Source: UBA7239 sp964509075 (GTDB lineage Bacteria > Pseudomonadota > Gammaproteobacteria > Pseudomonadales > UBA7239). Taken from it: a stretch of 64,000 nucleotides of DNA. The first letter of the stretch is position 1, and each line of letters starts with the position of its first letter. The DNA is taken from positions 310,001 to 374,000 of the forward strand of contig CAZDWC010000001.1 of assembly GCA_964509075.1 (NCBI GenBank), given 5' to 3'. Shown here piece after piece: positions 17,260-26,001 of the stretch. The notes beneath the pieces were generated by a model. That model saw nothing but the letters and a program-made list of their open reading frames with translations, made no database searches and had not been told where the DNA came from. The position numbers and the translations under genes are program-made.

Positions 17260-18060
17260 ATGCAGCGTCATTACAATTTGCCGGGTCTGATCAACTTTCG
17301 CGACCTTGGTGGGTATCCCGTTACCGATCTCACCGGCAAACCGCGCCAGGTAAAAGCGGGCCGCTTGTTTCGCTCCGGTCATTTTCATGATGTGCACGCG
17401 AGTGCGCAGCAAGCACTGCAGGCGTTGGGCATTGACGCCCTATTTGATTTGCGCAACAGCAAGGAGCGGGAAAAGAGGCCGAACCGTTTTGCTGAAACGC
17501 ATGCGCCCATTACTCATCAGCTTGAACTGGATCCGGGCAGTGGCGCGAGCTGGCAAGGCGTGTTCACACGCAGCAATGATGCAGAAAAAATAACGCTGGA
17601 CACGCAACAGGTCGAGCAGGTAATGCGAACGCTGAACACCAGTCTCGTCACCGATCATGCCGCTGTGTACCGAAACATGTTCGAGACCTTGCTCGCACAG
17701 GAGCCACAAGCAGCGGTGTTTCACTGCGCATCCGGCAAGGATCGTACCGGCATCGCCGCTGCGCTGTTACTCGCAGCGTTGGGCGCAAGCCGAGACACCG
17801 TCGTGGCCGATTACCTGTTGAGCAATGAATATCTGGATGCGCAGCACCACATAGCGCGTGCGATAGCGGATTTCGGCAACATGCTGTCCATGACAGACAG
17901 CGCAGCACTGCAGGCTTTGTATGAAGTGCGTGCCGACTATATCAATGCAGCGTTGGATACCATTGATGCGGAATATGGCGGCATGGATGGCTATCTGCAA
18001 GAAATGCTCGGCATCGGATTGGCAGAAAGGCGGCAACTACAAAACTATTACCTTGATTAA
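17260..18060 (+). CDS. Tyrosine-protein phosphatase family protein (Y_phosphatase3 type)
   Basis: A 266-residue protein whose active-site loop HCASGKDRTG (Cys near 157) is the CX5R signature of bacterial protein tyrosine or phosphoinositide phosphatases of the PF13350 type. The N-terminal NFRDLGGYPV is also characteristic. It follows the APH-like kinase by two bases. In such clusters it may act on a phosphorylated small molecule and not on proteins, but no substrate can be read from the sequence. No signal peptide is visible. Confidence 0.85.
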   Translation: MQRHYNLPGLINFRDLGGYPVTDLTGKPRQVKAGRLFRSGHFHDVHASAQQALQALGIDALFDLRNSKEREKRPNRFAETHAPITHQLELDPGSGASWQGVFTRSNDAEKITLDTQQVEQVMRTLNTSLVTDHAAVYRNMFETLLAQEPQAAVFHCASGKDRTGIAAALLLAALGASRDTVVADYLLSNEYLDAQHHIARAIADFGNMLSMTDSAALQALYEVRADYINAALDTIDAEYGGMDGYLQEMLGIGLAERRQLQNYYLD

Positions 18061-18073
18061 AAGAGTAAAAAAT

Positions 18074-18490
18074 ATGATAGATAAAAGCGCTCACTTTCCA
18101 GAAAGTCACCACGATATACTGTTGGGTAAAAACTTTGCTCAAGTGGCGATGGTCATGCCGGACGGCAGATTGTCAAACAATACGGTTGCCTTTATCTGGG
18201 ACGGTACACACGTCAGCTTCAGCACAACAAAATCACGACAGAAGTACAAGACGTTGATGAAAGATCCGCGCATTGCTATTTGCATCTCCGATCTCAAAAA
18301 CCCTTTGCGGTACCTTGAGATCAGGGGCGATGTTATTTCGCAAGAAGATCAAGATAGAGCGTTTATCAATGGCATTGCTAAAAAATACATGGATATGGAT
18401 CAATATCCCTATGATAAACCGGGTGAAGAGCGTGTAACGTTCAGGGTGATTCATGCGCGAGTTCGTGCTGAAAACCTCAGTCTGGGCTGA
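18074..18490 (+). CDS. PPOX-fold protein (pyridoxamine-phosphate-oxidase-like, FMN/F420 class)
   Basis: The 138-residue split-barrel protein includes LLGKNFAQVAMVMPDGRLSN, FSTTKSRQKYKTLMKDPRIA and LRYLEIRGDV. These are the conserved blocks of the short PPOX class, which binds FMN, F420 or biliverdin-like cofactors. Cofactor and substrate are undetermined. The gene lies 13 bp after the phosphatase and is the last of the five-gene plus-strand set that begins at 14125. Confidence 0.8.
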   Translation: MIDKSAHFPESHHDILLGKNFAQVAMVMPDGRLSNNTVAFIWDGTHVSFSTTKSRQKYKTLMKDPRIAICISDLKNPLRYLEIRGDVISQEDQDRAFINGIAKKYMDMDQYPYDKPGEERVTFRVIHARVRAENLSLG

Positions 18491-18574
18491 TGGTGGTAGA
18501 GTCAGTTGCGCGAGACAGTACTTCATTCTTCGTTTAAATCATGCGAATTCTTCTGGGAAATTGTTGCGATAAAT

Positions 18575-19675
18575 TCAGATTAATTCGAGTTTTACGGGAT
18601 AAATATTGCCTGCATTCCATTCGCATACATACAGGTTTCCGTCTGCATCAGCGCATACATCATGCACATGATGAAAGCAGGAGTAATCAGAAACGAGAAA
18701 TGATTTTGATGTGTCTTTTGCTGTTTCAGTATGCCCGCCTAATGTTGCGCATATCTGATTATTCTTGTCCAGCATGATGACAAAACCGGAGTTGGGTTTC
18801 AGATGTGCGCCAGACCAGCACAAACCGATCACCACGTTTTCACCGTGAATGACAGGCCGACACGGATAGCCTCCCGGCAATGCAATCGTGCCAAGATATT
18901 CGCCATCCAGCGTGAATTTTTTGATGCAGGATTGCTTGCGTGACGTGACCAGCAAAATTTCATTGCCAGCCCCTTGTCGATTATCTACCGCGATCCCGTG
19001 CGCAAAATCCAGCGTGGAATCTCCGACGTTCTTGCCGCCAAAACGTTGTAAATACTTCCCTCTGGCGTTGTACTGGTTAACGCATTGCGAACCATAGCCG
19101 TCAGCAACATAGATGTCGCCGTTGGGCGCAACTGCGGTCTGTGTGGGTGCATAAGGCATGCTGAAAGGGTAGGCGCCGACTTGGTGTGGTGTAGGGAGTG
19201 TTTGTAGCACTTCCCCTTGCAGTGTTGTTTTTACGACATGTCCGCGATAGGGATCGCAAATCCACAAAAATTCATACTCGCCATCATTTGTCAGTGTCAG
19301 GCCGTGCGCGCCATTCAAATTAAGGGTCCAGCTGTCCAGTACATTGCCCTGTGTATCGAAGACGATAATGTTGTTTTTCGGGTGATCGGTCAGCAGAAAA
19401 AGTCGTTGCTGGCTATCGATAACCATCTCATGGCAATTGTTTACCGGGTGTTTCGCAGGATCCGCCTTGCACCAGTTCCGATTGATGCGGTACTGGAAAG
19501 CGCCTTGTCCCAGTGTGCTGACTAAGAAGTCTGGTGTATTCAGCCATTTTTTACGGGACAAAAACTGCGTGCCAGCAATTAACACATTGCTGCCGTGCTG
19601 ATTCAGTGCGCTGTAGACCTTCTGGACAATCATGCTGAGACCATCTGTGGCTGTATGGTCTGTTGACAATACCAT
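18575..19675 (-). CDS. NHL-repeat beta-propeller protein
   Basis: A protein of up to 366 residues with repeated propeller strands. Examples are NNIIVFDTQGNVLDSW, GHVVKTTLQGEVLQTL, APNGDIYVADGYGSQCVNQYNARGKYLQRFG, DFAHGIAVDN and DADGNLYVCEWNAGN. Relatives include SMP-30/peptidyl-alpha-hydroxyglycine lyase-like NHL proteins, some of which are lactonases. No signal peptide is visible. The start is uncertain (ATG 19675 or 19633), as neither has a good ribosome binding site. It converges on the PPOX gene and diverges from cysC within the accessory region. Confidence 0.75.
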   Translation of the reverse strand: MVLSTDHTATDGLSMIVQKVYSALNQHGSNVLIAGTQFLSRKKWLNTPDFLVSTLGQGAFQYRINRNWCKADPAKHPVNNCHEMVIDSQQRLFLLTDHPKNNIIVFDTQGNVLDSWTLNLNGAHGLTLTNDGEYEFLWICDPYRGHVVKTTLQGEVLQTLPTPHQVGAYPFSMPYAPTQTAVAPNGDIYVADGYGSQCVNQYNARGKYLQRFGGKNVGDSTLDFAHGIAVDNRQGAGNEILLVTSRKQSCIKKFTLDGEYLGTIALPGGYPCRPVIHGENVVIGLCWSGAHLKPNSGFVIMLDKNNQICATLGGHTETAKDTSKSFLVSDYSCFHHVHDVCADADGNLYVCEWNAGNIYPVKLELI

Positions 19676-19778
19676 AACTAACCGGCAAAGTTAAAACTGC
19701 GGTTTTATCTTATTGTCGGGGCAGGCCCTGCAGGCGAAGAATGCCCGACGCTCGAAAGGCTAACTGGAGGTGCCCACC

Positions 19779-20390
19779 ATGACTGAACAAAAAGCTACCA
19801 ACGTGTTCTGGCACGAAGGTGATGTAACGCGGGAAGACCGTTTTGGACTGCTAAAACAGAAGGGCGCCACACTGTGGTTTACCGGCCTGTCCGGCAGCGG
19901 CAAGAGCACAGTGGCTGTCGAGCTGGAAAAACAGCTGCTCATGCAGGGCAAGCTGGCCTACCGCCTCGATGGCGATAACGTGCGCCTGGGTATCAACAAG
20001 AACCTCGGCTTCAGCGCTGACGACCGCAAGGAAAATATCCGCCGCGTGGGAGAGGTTTCAAAGCTGATGGCCGATGCCGGCATGATCGTGTTGAACAGCT
20101 TTATCAGTCCGTACATCGCCGACCGCGACATCGTGCGGAATCTGCATGCCAGTGGCGATCTCGACTTTATCGAAGTCTTTGTCGACTGCAGCCTCAACGA
20201 GGCTGAAAAGCGCGATCCGAAAGGTTTGTACAAGAAAGCCCGCGCTGGCGAGATCAAGAACTTCACCGGCATCGACGATCCCTATGAAGCGCCGGCCAAT
20301 CCCGAAGTACACCTGCATTCAGACACGATGAGCTTGCAGGAAGAAGTGGACATCCTCATGGCGGCGCTGGCAAAGCGCGGCATTATCTGA
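19779..20390 (+). CDS. cysC: Adenylylsulfate (APS) kinase
   Basis: CysC phosphorylates APS to PAPS, the universal sulfuryl donor. The 203-residue protein has the P-loop GLSGSGKST at residues 36-44, DGDNVRLGINKNLGFS, and the conserved SFISPYIADRD and VDCSLNEAEKRDPKGLYKKAR segments. Its start ATG follows GGAGG by eight bases. It stands immediately upstream of sat, and with a sulfotransferase gene nearby it may supply PAPS for sulfation rather than only for sulfate assimilation. Confidence 0.95.
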   Translation: MTEQKATNVFWHEGDVTREDRFGLLKQKGATLWFTGLSGSGKSTVAVELEKQLLMQGKLAYRLDGDNVRLGINKNLGFSADDRKENIRRVGEVSKLMADAGMIVLNSFISPYIADRDIVRNLHASGDLDFIEVFVDCSLNEAEKRDPKGLYKKARAGEIKNFTGIDDPYEAPANPEVHLHSDTMSLQEEVDILMAALAKRGII

Positions 20391-20408
20391 ACCGATTGGA
20401 GAAACGAA

Positions 20409-21605
20409 ATGATCAAGCCTCATGGTGCTGAGCAGTTAATGCCGCTGTATGTCGAAGATGCCGCCGCACGCGCGGCGCTGCTGCAAGAAGCTGGAACCCT
20501 GCCAAAACAGCTGGTGAGTTCAGCGGCAGCCGCTAACGCGGTGATGTTGGGCGGCGGCTATTTCACGCCGCTCAGCGGCTTCATGAATCTGGCAGACAGC
20601 CTGAGTGTTGCAAGCGACTTGCGCACTGCCACTGGCGTGTTTTTTCCTGTGCCTATTGTCAATCTGGTGCAGGATGTCTCTAGCATTGTCGGCGCAAAAC
20701 GCATCGCGCTGCTGGATCCGAATATGCCCGGCAATCCCGTTATTGCCATTCAGGATGTTGCTGCTATTGAAACGGTATCGCAGCAACAACTGGAATTCAT
20801 GGCGCAGGAAATTTTCGGCACGCAAGACCCTAAACATCCAGGTGTGTCTACGTTTATGGGTCTCGGCAACCAGATGATTTCCGGCCCGATTCAGGTGCTG
20901 AATTTCAGTTACTTTGAACAAGACTTTCCGGAAACTTTCCGCACCGCTGTGCAGATTCGCAGCGAAATCGCCGAACGCGGCTGGAGCAAGGTGGTTGCGT
21001 TCCAGACGCGTAACCCGATGCACCGCGCCCACGAAGAGCTGTGCCGCATGGCGATGGATGACTTGAAGACGGATGGCATTCTGATCCACATGCTGTTGGG
21101 CAAGTTGAAAGTGGGAGACATCCCTGCCGATGTGCGCGATGCCTGCATTCGCAAGATGGTGGAAAAATACTTCCCGGCCAACACAGTGATGATTACCGGC
21201 TACGGTTTCGACATGCTCTACGCCGGCCCGCGTGAAGCGGTTTTGCACGCGTTGTTTCGCCAGAACTGCGGCTGTACCCATTTCATTGTCGGTCGTGATC
21301 ATGCAGGTGTGGGTGATTTCTACGGGCCGTTTGATGCGCAAACCATCTTCGACGCGCGTGTGCCAAAAGATGCGCTGCTGATCGAAATTTATCGGGCCGA
21401 CAACACCGCATTTTCGAAGAAGCTGGGCCGTGTGGTGATGATGCGTGACGCCCCTGATCATGCGCCTGAAGATTTCATTCAACTGTCTGGTACCAAGGTG
21501 CGCGAGATGCTGGGTAATGGCATTGCGCCGCCGCCCGAGTTTTCACGCCCGGAAGTGGCGCAGGTGTTGATGGACTATTACCAGCGGATTGATGGAAAGT
21601 TGTGA
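20409..21605 (+). CDS. sat: ATP sulfurylase, single-chain Sat type
   Basis: Sat adenylates sulfate to APS. The 398-residue protein has the family marks FQTRNPMHRAHE near residues 196-207 (QxRNP nucleotide site) and GRDHAGVG near 295. It is the homomeric type and not the CysD/CysN pair used for assimilation in enteric bacteria, and it lacks a fused APS kinase. A good GGAGAAA site precedes the start, 18 bp after cysC. Together they form a two-step PAPS module. Confidence 0.95.
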   Translation: MIKPHGAEQLMPLYVEDAAARAALLQEAGTLPKQLVSSAAAANAVMLGGGYFTPLSGFMNLADSLSVASDLRTATGVFFPVPIVNLVQDVSSIVGAKRIALLDPNMPGNPVIAIQDVAAIETVSQQQLEFMAQEIFGTQDPKHPGVSTFMGLGNQMISGPIQVLNFSYFEQDFPETFRTAVQIRSEIAERGWSKVVAFQTRNPMHRAHEELCRMAMDDLKTDGILIHMLLGKLKVGDIPADVRDACIRKMVEKYFPANTVMITGYGFDMLYAGPREAVLHALFRQNCGCTHFIVGRDHAGVGDFYGPFDAQTIFDARVPKDALLIEIYRADNTAFSKKLGRVVMMRDAPDHAPEDFIQLSGTKVREMLGNGIAPPPEFSRPEVAQVLMDYYQRIDGKL

Positions 21606-21617
21606 GAGGAAACCCTG

Positions 21618-22859
21618 ATGCAGACAAGCACAACATTCTGGCAAAAGTTGTTTACGACTGAATTCGACATTGATGAAAAATTCAGGCCTATTTGCACGGC
21701 GATACTCTGTCTTTTTGCCATTGGCTACCCCGTTATGTTTCTTGGACTCTTCCATTTCGTTGCCTTTCTTGGGCCTGGCTTGGGTGATGACTGGAATATG
21801 GGCCCGTTTTTCGCCGCCATTGATACGGTAAAACCATATCCACTGTTGTTCACATTGTTCATGGCAACCGTTGTTGTAACGGCTATATACACGTCGGTTG
21901 TCATGATGGCTGGATACTTTTTATATCGAAAAACGTTCAATAAACCGTACCCACTGACTGTGTTTTTTACATTTTTTTTGCAGAATATTCTGGCAGCTAC
22001 TGCGCTAGGCTTGATCAATGTTTTGATAGGCGGCGTTGCGGTGGTGTTCGGTCATGACTTTTCTGTTGGATTGAATGCCATCCCGGCGCTTTTGATGCGG
22101 GTGTATGCATTGGGCCAACAAGTGCCGACGATTCCTGAAGCGCTTGGTTTTCATGTGCCAGGATGGTTGGCTTTTCTTTTGGTGATACAGGTCGGCGGTT
22201 TTTTCCATTACTGGCTTCACCGCCTGGCGCATGAAAGCCGCGCACTGTGGTTGCTTTACCACAGGCCGCATCACATGACGCCGGAACTGATACAGCCTAC
22301 AACGCAGCCTGTCATCACCGCATTTCCTTTCATGCTATTGGTCGCTGTTCCGTATGTGCTGATATTCAGCGCGCTGGGAAAGCTGATTACAACAGACTCG
22401 ATTGTTGTGTATATCATCACATTCCGGATGCTGATTCTTATCCCCAATCTTTTCAGCCACCAAACGAGCCTGTATCACTGGTCGCATAAACAACGGTGGT
22501 TGCGTTTGCTGAGTAACTTTTCTTCCGAAGGTGTATACCATTATCTGCATCATTCCAGAGAGAAAGCGCACAACAACAGCCGGGGCAACCTGGTGAATAT
22601 AGGCGGCGGGCTATTTTTTATCTGGGACAGGGTTTTTGGTACCTGGCGGGATGTCTCGGATCATCGCCCCAAAGTCGGCCTAATGGACATTGAACCGGAA
22701 CAGCTCACCACCAATCCCTTGCGGCTGGTTTTCGCAGGTGTATCGCAACTGGTGTATGAACTGGCCATGAATAGTGGATGGAAAACCCGCTGGAAAATTC
22801 TGATGGCTGGCAGCGATTATGTGCCGCCATTGACGAAGGATTTCGCACGTAAATGCTGA
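21618..22859 (+). CDS. Membrane di-iron hydroxylase of the sterol desaturase/fatty acid hydroxylase family
   Basis: A 413-residue integral membrane protein with about five hydrophobic segments before residue 200. It has the three histidine clusters that bind two irons: HYWLHRLAH near 197-205 (HX3H), HRPHH near 214-218 and HYLHHSREKAHN near 308-319. Such enzymes hydroxylate or desaturate sterols, carotenoids or long alkyl chains using O2. It follows sat by 12 bp with a GAGAGGA ribosome binding site, so it is probably co-transcribed with the PAPS module. Substrate unknown. Confidence 0.85.
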   Translation: MQTSTTFWQKLFTTEFDIDEKFRPICTAILCLFAIGYPVMFLGLFHFVAFLGPGLGDDWNMGPFFAAIDTVKPYPLLFTLFMATVVVTAIYTSVVMMAGYFLYRKTFNKPYPLTVFFTFFLQNILAATALGLINVLIGGVAVVFGHDFSVGLNAIPALLMRVYALGQQVPTIPEALGFHVPGWLAFLLVIQVGGFFHYWLHRLAHESRALWLLYHRPHHMTPELIQPTTQPVITAFPFMLLVAVPYVLIFSALGKLITTDSIVVYIITFRMLILIPNLFSHQTSLYHWSHKQRWLRLLSNFSSEGVYHYLHHSREKAHNNSRGNLVNIGGGLFFIWDRVFGTWRDVSDHRPKVGLMDIEPEQLTTNPLRLVFAGVSQLVYELAMNSGWKTRWKILMAGSDYVPPLTKDFARKC

Positions 22860-22903
22860 TGGTTTTGGCTTGCGAAATTGATGCCGGATGCGTAATTGGC
22901 GTA

Positions 22904-23569
22904 TTACGAGGTGGTTTTCAAAACCGCCTCGACACTTGTGCACAACGTATCAATGAACGCCTTGCTCTGTTTTCTGTCGCCGGAGGCATAAAAACCAGCG
23001 AGGCCATGGAAAACCATTGTCTGCACCAGTTGTTGCTTGAATTCCTGTTGCTTGCGATTACCGGGTCCCATAACGCGGTGGATCATTTTCATCAGCTGCC
23101 GCACTTCCGGGTAGTTGCCAGTTCGCTCTGCAGTCAGCGCAGCAAATGATTGCGAGGTCATCAGTTGGCAGTTAATCAACAGGTAGGCCAGGCTGTTTTC
23201 AGTGCTGTCGATATGCAGCGCCAGAGGCAGCACATACGCATCTGCCAGTTCACGGAGTGAAGGCGATTCTTTTTCAGCGAGCGCATCCATCATGGCTTTA
23301 CGTCGCACGGAAATCAGGTCGCTATGTTTGTTGAGCACAGCATTGATGAGGCCGGCCTTGTCGCCAAAGTGGTACTGCGGGGCATTGCGGTTTTTTTGCT
23401 CTGAAGCGCGGGCGATATCCAGCAGCGTGACATTGTCCACGCCGTGTTCGGCAAACAGCGCCTCGGCGGCGTCCACGATCTGGCGCCGGGTTTCCAGGGT
23501 GTCCTTGCGCAGTTGCCGCAGCGGTTGTTTTTCAGGTTTGCTATCGCTCATGGGTGGCAAGGTTACCAT
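22904..23569 (-). CDS. TetR family transcriptional regulator
   Basis: A protein of up to 221 residues with an N-terminal TetR helix-turn-helix (TRRQIVDAAEALFAEHGVDNVTLLDIARASEQ, then APQYHFGDKAGLINAVL). The ligand-binding half is unassigned. It may start at ATG 23569 or 23551. It diverges from the alcohol dehydrogenase operon, and the 104-bp gap contains a good promoter for that operon but no clear palindrome. I infer control of the adh-to-isomerase operon. Confidence 0.88.
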   Translation of the reverse strand: MVTLPPMSDSKPEKQPLRQLRKDTLETRRQIVDAAEALFAEHGVDNVTLLDIARASEQKNRNAPQYHFGDKAGLINAVLNKHSDLISVRRKAMMDALAEKESPSLRELADAYVLPLALHIDSTENSLAYLLINCQLMTSQSFAALTAERTGNYPEVRQLMKMIHRVMGPGNRKQQEFKQQLVQTMVFHGLAGFYASGDRKQSKAFIDTLCTSVEAVLKTTS

Positions 23570-23607
23570 AATTTGCTTTGTTTACTTAAAACCACAGTCT
23601 TAACTCG

Positions 23608-23636
23608 TTGCATTCGACTGCTCATGCGGCTATATT
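23608..23636 (+). promoter_or_regulatory. Sigma-70 promoter of the alcohol dehydrogenase operon
   Basis: TTGCAT (23608-23613) and TATATT (23631-23636) are separated by exactly 17 bp, matching four and five of six consensus bases. The adh start codon is 38 bp beyond the -10 hexamer. Confidence 0.5.
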
Positions 23637-23673
23637 CGTTCCAGCTTGTTCCTTTCATAACGAGGATTTCTCA

Positions 23674-24699
23674 ATGAGTACGATGCCACTGGCACGCATT
23701 TATGGCCCGAACGATATCCGGATTGATGAGGCGGAACGGCCCGCTTGTGGGCCGGATGATGTGCTGATCAAGATTGAGCGTTGCGGCATCTGCGGTTCGG
23801 ATCTCAGCTACGCCAAACTCGGCGGCATTCCTGGTGCGGCGAGCCCATTCGCCTTGGGGCACGAGTTTGCCGGTGTGGTGGCCGAGGCGGGTGCCAACGT
23901 CAGCCATGTACAAGTGGGCGACCGCGTGGTGGTCAACCCGATGGAGGGCGGCAACGACATTGGCAGCGGTGGCATCAAGGGCGCGTTTGCGCCTTACCTT
24001 GTTTACCACAACGCTGCAGCGCATCCAGAAGGTGTGATCAAGTTGCCCGATGCGCTGGATTTTGATCTGGGTGCAATGGTAGAGCCGTTGTCGGTGGGTA
24101 TGCATGCCGCGAATCAAGGTAAGGTAGTGGCGGGCGACAAAGTGGTGGTGTTTGGTGCCGGGCCTGTCGGTCTTGCCGCAGCGGTTGCCGCCAAATATTT
24201 TGGCGCAGAAAAAGTCATCGTGGTGGATCTTTCTGAAAGTCGTCTTGCTGTTGCAGAAAAGCTCGGCATGATCACGTTCAAACCGGATACCGGCAAGCTG
24301 AAACATTTTCTGCGTGAACAGCACGGCATCGTTACTAACGATCACAGATTGGGAAAACAGCCTGGTACCGATGTCTTCATCGAAGCGACTGGCGTTGGCT
24401 CTGTGTTCCAGGACATTTGCGGCGTTGCACGCAAAGGTTCGCGCATCGTGGTGGTAGCGTTGCATTTCGCGCCGACGCAACTGGACATGATTTCATTGCT
24501 GATGAAAGAGTTGCAGATCACCGGCGCCATCGAGTATCCGGTGGAATTCCCGGCTGTGATAGAGATGTTATCTTCTGGAAAAGTGGATGTGCGGCCGATG
24601 ATCAGCCACAGCTTTCCGCTGTCGCGTTTCAACGAGGCCTTTGCGCAGGCGCAGAAACAGAATGAAGCCCTGAAAGTACTGGTGGATTGCCAATCATGA
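23674..24699 (+). CDS. Zinc-dependent alcohol dehydrogenase (MDR family)
   Basis: The 341-residue protein has catalytic zinc ligands Cys40 (GICGSD) and the His-Glu pair in LGHEFAGVV. Its NAD(P) Rossmann motif is FGAGPVGLAAAVAAKYFG, followed by an acidic residue in VIVVDLSESR that favours NAD. The four-cysteine structural zinc lobe of classical members is missing. It resembles sorbitol/threonine dehydrogenase-like MDRs. The role is probably oxidation of a secondary alcohol in the pathway encoded downstream. GAGGA precedes the ATG, and the stop overlaps the next start (ATGA). Confidence 0.85.
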   Translation: MSTMPLARIYGPNDIRIDEAERPACGPDDVLIKIERCGICGSDLSYAKLGGIPGAASPFALGHEFAGVVAEAGANVSHVQVGDRVVVNPMEGGNDIGSGGIKGAFAPYLVYHNAAAHPEGVIKLPDALDFDLGAMVEPLSVGMHAANQGKVVAGDKVVVFGAGPVGLAAAVAAKYFGAEKVIVVDLSESRLAVAEKLGMITFKPDTGKLKHFLREQHGIVTNDHRLGKQPGTDVFIEATGVGSVFQDICGVARKGSRIVVVALHFAPTQLDMISLLMKELQITGAIEYPVEFPAVIEMLSSGKVDVRPMISHSFPLSRFNEAFAQAQKQNEALKVLVDCQS

Positions 24700-25991
24700 G
24701 AGAGCCTATTTACAAAAAACGTCGCATAGCCCCCGCAGCAGCAGCATTTGACCAGCATTGCGGACGCATTAACGATTTTATCGTGATGACGGAAGCAAAT
24801 TCCAATGTCTATCTGATTGAAACGCCGGAAGGCGGTATCTTGATCAACACCGGTATGGGATTTGAAACGCCAGTGGTTGATCATAACTTGCGAAAATTTT
24901 CGCAAATGCCGATCAGGTATGTCATTTCCACGCAGGGTCACGTCGATCACGTCGGTGGCGTGCAGTATTTCCGTAACCAGTTTCCAGATCTGCAATACAT
25001 CGTCACAGCGGCTAATGAAGAACACCAGAGTTACGACGCGCGTTTGCAAAAGTTTCGCGCCGCTCGCTCTGCTTTCCGTTTTCAGGATGATTTCATCCAG
25101 GTATTCACCGATTACGCCAAAGCGGGGTATACAAAAATCAATGCGCAGGATCGTCCGGTAGCGGATATCGCTTTTGATAATCGCTATGAATTTTCATTGG
25201 GGGGTTTGGATGTGGTGCTGATCGCCGCTGCCGGCGCAGAAACCAATGATTCGCTGATCGTCTGGTTGCCACAACACAAGATTGTATTAACCGGCAATTT
25301 ATTTGGTTGCCCATTCGGGCATTTCCCGAATCTGGTAACGATACGGGGTGATCGCTACCGTGATGCATTGACCTGCGCGGCTGCGGCGCAAACCGTGCTG
25401 GATCTGAATGCCGACGTGTTGCTTTACGGACATCATGAGCCGGTGGCCGGTGCGGATGTGATTCGTGCGGAAGTCACCGCGTATCGCGACGCAGTGCTTT
25501 ATGTGCACGATGAAGTCGTGAAGGGTATGAATGCAGGCAAGGCACTGCACACCTTGCAACAGGAAATAACATTGCCTGCTGAGTGCGAAGTCGGGCAGGG
25601 TTACGGAAAAATCAGCTGGAGTATTCGTGCCATCTGGGAAAGCTACGCCGGTTGGTTCAAACATGATTCGACCACCGAGCTGTACAGTGTGCCGCAGAAA
25701 GCTATTCACGCCGATCTGGTGGAATTGGCGGGAGCAGATGCACTGATTGAGCGAGCCAGACAAAAATATCTGGCAGGAAAAAATGAAGAAGCGCTGCATC
25801 TCTTGGATATTGTGCTAAGTGCTCAAAGTGATCATGCCGCTGCAAAGGCGTTGGCAATCGAGGTGCACGAAAAACTGTTGGAAGATGCCAACACTTTTTG
25901 CACTACCGGAAACTTCTGGTTGGTGGGGTGGTTGCAAAACCAGATCAAATTATTGAAAGGTGGTGCCACGGCGCCCCTGTCATTGAAATAA
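24696..25991 (+). CDS. MBL-fold hydrolase related to alkyl sulfatases, with altered zinc motif
   Basis: A 431-residue protein: an N-terminal metallo-beta-lactamase fold (NSNVYLIETPEGGILINTG) and a C-terminal region like the dimerisation part of SdsA/BDS1-type alkyl sulfatases (LLYGHHEPVAGADVIRAEV, LYVHDEVVKGMNAGK, then a helical SRQKYLAGKNEEAL-like repeat). The usual HxHxDH metal motif reads QGHVDH near residue 80, so the first histidine is Gln. It has no export signal, unlike many secreted alkyl sulfatases. Its place between an alcohol dehydrogenase and a sulfotransferase suggests action on sulfate esters or a related ester, but this is inference. Confidence 0.7.
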   Translation: MREPIYKKRRIAPAAAAFDQHCGRINDFIVMTEANSNVYLIETPEGGILINTGMGFETPVVDHNLRKFSQMPIRYVISTQGHVDHVGGVQYFRNQFPDLQYIVTAANEEHQSYDARLQKFRAARSAFRFQDDFIQVFTDYAKAGYTKINAQDRPVADIAFDNRYEFSLGGLDVVLIAAAGAETNDSLIVWLPQHKIVLTGNLFGCPFGHFPNLVTIRGDRYRDALTCAAAAQTVLDLNADVLLYGHHEPVAGADVIRAEVTAYRDAVLYVHDEVVKGMNAGKALHTLQQEITLPAECEVGQGYGKISWSIRAIWESYAGWFKHDSTTELYSVPQKAIHADLVELAGADALIERARQKYLAGKNEEALHLLDIVLSAQSDHAAAKALAIEVHEKLLEDANTFCTTGNFWLVGWLQNQIKLLKGGATAPLSLK

Positions 25992-26001
25992 GGCTTAGCA
26001 C

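Noticed and set aside
20520..21482. 320-residue minus-strand open frame opposite sat
   Set aside because: It is antisense to a clear ATP sulfurylase and has the His-rich composition of a shadow frame.
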